A stretch of DNA of 51,834 bases, from NCBI GenBank assembly GCA_024331085.1, contig JANDJG010000006.1, positions 1-51,834 of the forward strand, read 5' to 3'. Positions 46,437 to 51,834 of this stretch are shown here, in pieces. How positions within the stretch are numbered: position 1 is the first letter of the stretch; every line of letters starts with the position of its first letter. The notes under the pieces were generated by a model. It had not been told where the DNA came from, did no database searches, and was given only the letters and a program-made list of their open reading frames with translations. The position numbers and the translations under genes are program-made. The DNA comes from Nitrospira sp. (GTDB lineage Bacteria; Nitrospirota; Nitrospiria; Nitrospirales; Nitrospiraceae).

Positions 46437-46712
46437 GGCAGTACCTCCCTCATAGAGATTCTCTGGTTTGCCGATTTTCCCCTCAGCTTTCACCTTCAAT
46501 CAAAGCCGATGCCCCGAATTGCCACGGCCCGGTTTTCCACCTGATGCAAAACTCCCCAGCACCTCAATTGATTTGGCACGCGAGGTACCCTCAATATCAA
46601 AGAAAGAAAAGGGGCTCTTACTTCCTTTTCCGACCGGGCGACCATAGGCATATACAATGCAGATTGAGTGCCTGACGGTACCCGCCATGAACCCCCAACA
46701 AAAGGAGCGGCC

Positions 46713-47618
46713 ATGAAAATCCTCTGCGCCGTGGACGGATCGGAGTTTTCGCAATGGGCCATTGATGCGATCGGGGTCTTGGGACGAAGCGCCCTTTCTT
46801 CCGTCACAGTGCTGCACGTCATGGACACCCGGCATCTCAAGCCGATCGGGGCCCCCCACATGGCAACCTATCGAGGCGCCAAAGCGGCCTTGGAGAAGTC
46901 GGGGGAAGAGATTCTCCGCCGCTCCGTCACTCGACTGGAAACGGCGCTCAGTCAATCACCCCTGCGCCCGCGCACGGCGGTGCGCACCCTGTTGCTCCAC
47001 GGCTCTCCCGCCTCCACGATCGTCCAGCGAGCCACCCAAGAGCGGATGGATCTCATCGTCCTTGGCACACGCGGTGCGAGCGACATCAAAGGCTTTCTCC
47101 TCGGCAGCGTGGCGCGCAAGGTCGCTTCACTGGCCGACTGCGCGGTCCTCGCCGTCAAGCGACCGATCAAGACGGTCGATCGGATTCTTCTGGCAGTGGA
47201 CGAATCGAAATATTCCCGACGGGCGGCGAAATTTCTCCGCTCCGGCATTCTTCCCGACACCGCGCATATCATCATCTTTACCGCGGCCGTCTCGCCGGTC
47301 ACCGACCTGGCCGCCGGCCACCTCACCGAGCAGCAGATCAAATCGCTCAATGAACCGGTGTTCGAACGGGCGACGGACCTCGTAGCCAAGATGCGGGAGG
47401 ACTTCTTGAAAGAAGGGTTCACCGTGACGACGGAAGTGCAATTCAATCACGTGGTTGACGCCATCATCCGGATGGCGACCCTCAACCAGAGCGACATCCT
47501 GGTCGTCGGTTCGCGAGGATTATCCGCGCACGAGCGGCTTCAACTGGGAAGCGTCTCCGAAACGGCGCTGAAGTATGCGCCCTGCTCGGTTCTGGTCGTG
47601 CGAGGCGTTCGTGCCTGA
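46713..47618 (+). CDS. Universal stress protein, tandem UspA domains
   Basis: MKILCAVDGSEFSQWAIDAIGVLG...GTRGASDIKGFLLGSVARKVASLADCAVLAVK...GSRGLSAHERLQLGSVSETALKYAPCSVLVVR. Confidence 0.93.
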   Translation: MKILCAVDGSEFSQWAIDAIGVLGRSALSSVTVLHVMDTRHLKPIGAPHMATYRGAKAALEKSGEEILRRSVTRLETALSQSPLRPRTAVRTLLLHGSPASTIVQRATQERMDLIVLGTRGASDIKGFLLGSVARKVASLADCAVLAVKRPIKTVDRILLAVDESKYSRRAAKFLRSGILPDTAHIIIFTAAVSPVTDLAAGHLTEQQIKSLNEPVFERATDLVAKMREDFLKEGFTVTTEVQFNHVVDAIIRMATLNQSDILVVGSRGLSAHERLQLGSVSETALKYAPCSVLVVRGVRA

Positions 47619-50412
47619 ATCGCTCCACGACGATATCCATCGCCTCCCGGTCGAGGAGGTGCTGACCCGCTTGCAGACGACCGACGCCGGTCTTTCGCCG
47701 GAAGAGGCGGGCAGACGACTGAGCGCACACGGGCCGAACATCCTGCTTGAACCGGGCCGAAGCTCCCCGCTTCGGAACCTGAGCCGCCATTTCACCCACT
47801 TTCTGGCGTTGCTTTTATGGGTTGCGGCCGGATTGTCGTTCGCGGCGGACCTGATGAACCCCGGCGAAGGCATGGCCACGGTGGGGTGGGCCATCGTCGC
47901 CGTCATCGTGATCAACGCCGTTTTCGCGTTCGCTCAAGAATACAAGGCGGAACGGGCCTTCGCGGCGCTCCGCCGCCTGTTGCCGGACAAGGCTTGGGTC
48001 ATCCGCGGCGGCCAACCGGTCGAAATCGAGCGTCGCGACATCGTCCCCGGCGACCTATTGATCCTAGAAGAAGGCGAACGGGTGCCAGCGGACGCGCGCC
48101 TGATCGAAGCGGTGGGGATGCGGGTGGACAATGCCGCCCTGACAGGTGAGGCTCGGCCGAAACGACGGACGGCCGATCCGATCACCGACGGCCATTGGCT
48201 CGATCTCCCCAATCTCGTGTTCGCGGGCACGACGATTCTCTCCGGCCATGGGCGAGCCGTCGTGTTCGCCGTCGGCATGCGCTCGGAATTCGGCAAGGTC
48301 GCCGCCCTCGCCACCACGACGGAATCCGGCGCCAGTCCGCTTCAACTGGAGATCGCCAAGGTGACGCGGATCATCGCCGCCCTCTCCGTGACCATGGGCG
48401 TCCTCTTCTTCTCGATCGGCCTCTGGGCCGGCTTGAGCATCTGGACCAGTTTCGTCTTCGGCATCGGCATCATCGTGGCCAACGTGCCGGAGGGATTGTT
48501 GCCGACCGTCACCCTCGCCCTTGCCATGAGCAGCCAACGCATGGCGAAGCGCAACGTGTTGATCAAACATTTGCCCGCCGTTGAAACGCTCGGTTGCACG
48601 ACCGTCATCTGCACCGACAAGACCGGCACCTTGACCGAAAATCGCATGAAGGTCGATCGTTTCTACGTGGATGGGTGTGTGATTGAGTCGCGGGACGGCT
48701 GCTTTGTCGCCCAGGGCCGGTTGATCAGTTCGGCTGAAGCCGCACGCTGGCGCCGGTTCTTTGACGTGCTCCTTCACTGCCAGAACGCGAAACGGACCCG
48801 GCGATCCGACGGACGATGGACGGCCACCGGCGATCCAACGGAAGTAGCGCTTCTGGAATTCGTTAGCGACCATGGCCTGGCCCATCGCCCGTCTTTGCGC
48901 CGCATGGGAGAGCTTCCTTTCGACGCCGACCGCAAACGAATGAGCACGCTTCATTGGTCCGAAGGACGGCTGCTGGCCTTCACCAAGGGCGCTCCGGAAT
49001 CGGTGCTGCCCCTCTGCACCACGATCCTCCTTGACGGAACGTCCCGCCTCATGACGGAGGATGAGCGGACGACCATCTTGAATCAAAGCCGAACCTTCGC
49101 GGAGCAAGCCCACCGGGTGCTGGCGGTCGCCATGCGCGAGGTGGCTCACCGACCCGAACGGATTGAAGTTGAGACCATCGAGGAGGACCTGACGTTCCTG
49201 GGCCTGGTCGCCATGGTGGACCCGCCCAGACGAGAAGTGCCGGCAGCCGTGGCCACCTGCCGTCGGGCCGGCGTCCGCGTCGTGATGATCACCGGAGACC
49301 ATCCGCTGACCGCGCTGGCCGTGGCCAGGGAAATTGGTTTGGTGGCAAGCCAGGCCGATGGCGAGGTGGACAGCTCCCCGACTGTCATCGAGGGCACCCA
49401 GCTCGACCATCTGAGCGACGAGCAGTTACGTGAGATCTTGAAACCGTCGCGGACCGGCTCTCCTCCTCTGTTCGCGCGCATGGCGCCACGCCACAAGCTG
49501 CGCGTAGTGTCCACGCTTAAAGACATGGGGGAGGTCGTGGCCGTCACCGGCGACGGCGTCAATGACGCGCCGGCGCTCAAACGAGCGGACATCGGCGTAG
49601 CCATGGGACTCACCGGCGCCGACGTCGCCAAAGAAACGGCCGACATGATCATACTTGACGACAATTTCGCGACGATCGTACATGCGATCGAAGAAGGACG
49701 GACGGTGTATGACAACATTCGCAAGTTCTCCACCTATATTCTGGCGAGCAACGTCCCGGAAATCGTCCCGTTTTTAGGATATGGCCTCGCCGGATGGCCG
49801 CTGGCGCTGACCGTCCCTCAAATCTTGGCAGTGGATCTCGGCACCGATATGATCCCGGCACTTGGGCTCGGTACGGAACGACCCCAGGCCGACGTCATGG
49901 ATCGCCCGCCGCGCAACCGGCGCGAACGGATGCTGAACCTCCCCCTGCTGCTGAGGGCGTACCTTTTTTTGGGTGTGATCGAAGCGGCGACCGCGATGAC
50001 GGCGTTTTTTCTGTATCTGACCAGCCACGGATGGACGTGGGGTACATCGCTTGACTGGTCCTCCCCCCTTTACCGTGAAGCCACGACGGTCACCCTGGCT
50101 ACCATCGTCCTGGCGCAGGTCGCCAACGTATTCGCCTGCCGATCCGACCATCTCTCCGTGATCAGGATCGGATGGTTCTCCAATCATCTCATCCTCTGGG
50201 GGATCCTCGCGGAGCTGGCTATCTTTGTGCTCGTGGCTTACACACCGGTCGGCAATCACCTGTTCGGCACCAGCCCCCTTCCACTGTGGATCTTCATCCC
50301 GTTGGCCCTCGGCGGAATGGGATTGCTTCTGGCCGAGGAAGGACGCAAGCTGTTCGTCAATCGGTTGATGCGGCGACCGTCGCCGTTGGCGCAAAGGGAA
50401 CTGCCCGCATGA
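47611..50412 (+). CDS. P2-type cation-transporting ATPase
   Basis: ICTDKTGTLTENRMK, GDGVNDAPALKRADIGVAMG, M4 motif NVPEGLLPTVTLALA; GTG start overlapping the Usp stop by 8 bp. Confidence 0.92.
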   Translation: MPESLHDDIHRLPVEEVLTRLQTTDAGLSPEEAGRRLSAHGPNILLEPGRSSPLRNLSRHFTHFLALLLWVAAGLSFAADLMNPGEGMATVGWAIVAVIVINAVFAFAQEYKAERAFAALRRLLPDKAWVIRGGQPVEIERRDIVPGDLLILEEGERVPADARLIEAVGMRVDNAALTGEARPKRRTADPITDGHWLDLPNLVFAGTTILSGHGRAVVFAVGMRSEFGKVAALATTTESGASPLQLEIAKVTRIIAALSVTMGVLFFSIGLWAGLSIWTSFVFGIGIIVANVPEGLLPTVTLALAMSSQRMAKRNVLIKHLPAVETLGCTTVICTDKTGTLTENRMKVDRFYVDGCVIESRDGCFVAQGRLISSAEAARWRRFFDVLLHCQNAKRTRRSDGRWTATGDPTEVALLEFVSDHGLAHRPSLRRMGELPFDADRKRMSTLHWSEGRLLAFTKGAPESVLPLCTTILLDGTSRLMTEDERTTILNQSRTFAEQAHRVLAVAMREVAHRPERIEVETIEEDLTFLGLVAMVDPPRREVPAAVATCRRAGVRVVMITGDHPLTALAVAREIGLVASQADGEVDSSPTVIEGTQLDHLSDEQLREILKPSRTGSPPLFARMAPRHKLRVVSTLKDMGEVVAVTGDGVNDAPALKRADIGVAMGLTGADVAKETADMIILDDNFATIVHAIEEGRTVYDNIRKFSTYILASNVPEIVPFLGYGLAGWPLALTVPQILAVDLGTDMIPALGLGTERPQADVMDRPPRNRRERMLNLPLLLRAYLFLGVIEAATAMTAFFLYLTSHGWTWGTSLDWSSPLYREATTVTLATIVLAQVANVFACRSDHLSVIRIGWFSNHLILWGILAELAIFVLVAYTPVGNHLFGTSPLPLWIFIPLALGGMGLLLAEEGRKLFVNRLMRRPSPLAQRELPA

Positions 50413-51743
50413 TCAGCGAGCCGAGCGAATCACCCCTCGATGACCGGACGACCCAATCGGTCACACGCGAACGGCATCCGTCCGCTCTCCCCTCCTCCCT
50501 TCCACCGGGTGATCGAGAGTTGGTTTCTCCTGATTTCAGCATCGGGGTTCCCCATCGACGGCCGACGTCTCGACTACCATGGATCATCGGGATTGGAACG
50601 GCTCTGCTCATACTCGGGGCCGGAGCTTGGTACTGGTGGATGTCCTTCACGCCGCCGGTCACGTACAAGACCCTCCCTGTCGATCGGGGTCCCATCACCT
50701 CTCTGGTGACCGCGACCGGCACGGTCAATCCCGTCATGTCCGTCCAAGTCGGCAGTCAAGTTTCGGGGAAAATCGCCGCACTGTTCGTGGACTTTAATTC
50801 CGAGGTCACAAAAGGACAGGTGCTGGCCCGGATCGACCGGCAACCATTTCAAGCCCGCGTCGCCCAAGCCCGCGCCTCGGTCAAAAGCGCATCGGCCGGT
50901 TTGGCCAAAGCGAAGAACCTCGCCGCGCAGAAGAAGCGGGATCGCGATCGCATGGCGGCCTTGCGAGAACACGAGTTCATCTCACAGGCCGAACTCGACC
51001 TTGCCGAGACTGCCTATCAAGACGCCCTCGCCCAAGTGGAGGCCGCCCAAGCGCAGCTCGACCAAGCCCATGCGACGCTGGCGGCGGCCGAGTTGGACCT
51101 CGGTTACACCACGATTTCTTCTCCGGTGGACGGCATCGTCATCTCCCGCAACGTGGACGTCGGCCAGACCGTCGCCGCCAGTTTTCAAACGCCGACGTTG
51201 TTCGTGATCGCGCGGGACTTGACGCGGATGCAGGTCAACGCCAACGTGAGCGAAGCCGACATCGGCGGCGTGGCCGAAGGCAAACCGGCCCGCTTCCGCG
51301 TGGACGCCTACCCCAGAGAATGGTTCGAAGGGACCGTCTCACAGGTCCGCCATGCTCCGGTCGTCGTCCAAAACGTCGTGACCTACGACGTCGTCATCAC
51401 GGTCGACAACCGACACCTGAAACTGAAACCCGGCATGACCGCGACGGTCACGATCGTCACGGATGAAAAAGAACGGGCGCTCAGGGTGCCGAACGGAGCC
51501 CTGCGGTTTCGGATGCCCGGCGCACCGATCGACCGCAAGACGACGGCCGTGTGGGTGCAAGACGCCGACGGGCACGTCCGCCGCATGCCGGTGACGACCG
51601 GCATCGCCGATTCCCTCTATACGGAAATCGTGGACGGCGCATTACGGGAAGGCGACCAGGTCGTCGTTGGTATTGAAACGCTTGACGAAGGGCGAAACCG
51701 AACGTTGCCACCGGGATTCGAACTTGGTCCCAAGGTCAGATGA
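50409..51743 (+). CDS. MacA-like periplasmic adaptor (RND/ABC efflux membrane fusion protein)
   Basis: VTATGTVNPVMSVQVGSQVSGKIAALFVDFNSEVTKGQVLARID...LGYTTISSPVDGIVISRNVDVGQTVAASFQTPTLFVIARDLTRMQV; ATGA overlap with ATPase stop. Confidence 0.92.
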   Translation: MISEPSESPLDDRTTQSVTRERHPSALPSSLPPGDRELVSPDFSIGVPHRRPTSRLPWIIGIGTALLILGAGAWYWWMSFTPPVTYKTLPVDRGPITSLVTATGTVNPVMSVQVGSQVSGKIAALFVDFNSEVTKGQVLARIDRQPFQARVAQARASVKSASAGLAKAKNLAAQKKRDRDRMAALREHEFISQAELDLAETAYQDALAQVEAAQAQLDQAHATLAAAELDLGYTTISSPVDGIVISRNVDVGQTVAASFQTPTLFVIARDLTRMQVNANVSEADIGGVAEGKPARFRVDAYPREWFEGTVSQVRHAPVVVQNVVTYDVVITVDNRHLKLKPGMTATVTIVTDEKERALRVPNGALRFRMPGAPIDRKTTAVWVQDADGHVRRMPVTTGIADSLYTEIVDGALREGDQVVVGIETLDEGRNRTLPPGFELGPKVR

Positions 51744-51834
51744 TCGGGCGGGGCTCTGGTCCGCCTGCGGCTCATTGCTCGGTCCAATCCATCGGGCTCA
51801 TGAGAGGCGACGGCAGCAACGGGAGTCGGAACCG

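Noticed and set aside
48064-49410. 448-aa minus-strand ORF opposite the P-type ATPase
   Set aside because: Antisense shadow; ATPase motifs are clear on the plus strand.
1-51834. tRNA/rRNA genes, IS transposases, integrases
   Set aside because: None recognised on either strand by eye; a tRNAscan/ISfinder run would be needed to exclude them fully.

Overview
A 51.8 kb, GC-rich, gene-dense bacterial chromosomal window. Gene content (many Usp proteins, multiheme cytochrome, cupredoxin, rubrerythrin/Hdr/DUF3501 operon, heptad STRR-like repeats) is compatible with Nitrospira or a relative, but the taxon is an inference. About 45 CDS are supported. The left part (1-6 kb) holds PBP1A (cut by the window edge), typA/bipA, a peroxiredoxin/thioredoxin pair and two tandem periplasmic HGGQ paralogs, one with a His-rich tail. 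At 6.0-14.3 kb there is a decayed minus-strand defence island: a Swt1-HEPN/DUF499 ATPase split by a frameshift, an apparently intact DUF4143 AAA ATPase with a palindromic upstream site, the C-terminal stub of a DUF1156-type methyltransferase joined to a frameshifted DUF4160 stub, an intact translationally coupled TcmP / DUF5131 (Gp37/Gp68-like three-Cys) pair bracketed by direct repeats of a gene tail, and a truncated, frameshifted SNF2-type helicase. Heptanucleotide tandem repeats lie beside the TcmP gene and downstream of the PTPS gene. The remainder (14.4-51.8 kb) is metabolism and stress physiology: double PTPS, DUF3501-Hdr-rubrerythrin operon, PPi-type PFK, five Usp genes, NAD salvage (pncA/pncB), a ParE/RelE-type toxin-antitoxin pair sitting inside a partial duplication, cysC, HPF-cold-shock fusion, Lon-like protease, pentaheme cytochrome, an HlyD/ABC/TolC export locus whose ABC nucleotide-binding domain has lost its catalytic motifs, CBS-domain proteins, and a P2-type ATPase with Na,K-ATPase-like features followed by a MacA-like adaptor. 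Best candidates for something undescribed: the TcmP/DUF5131 pair in the defence island, and the export locus with a pseudo-ATPase ABC subunit.
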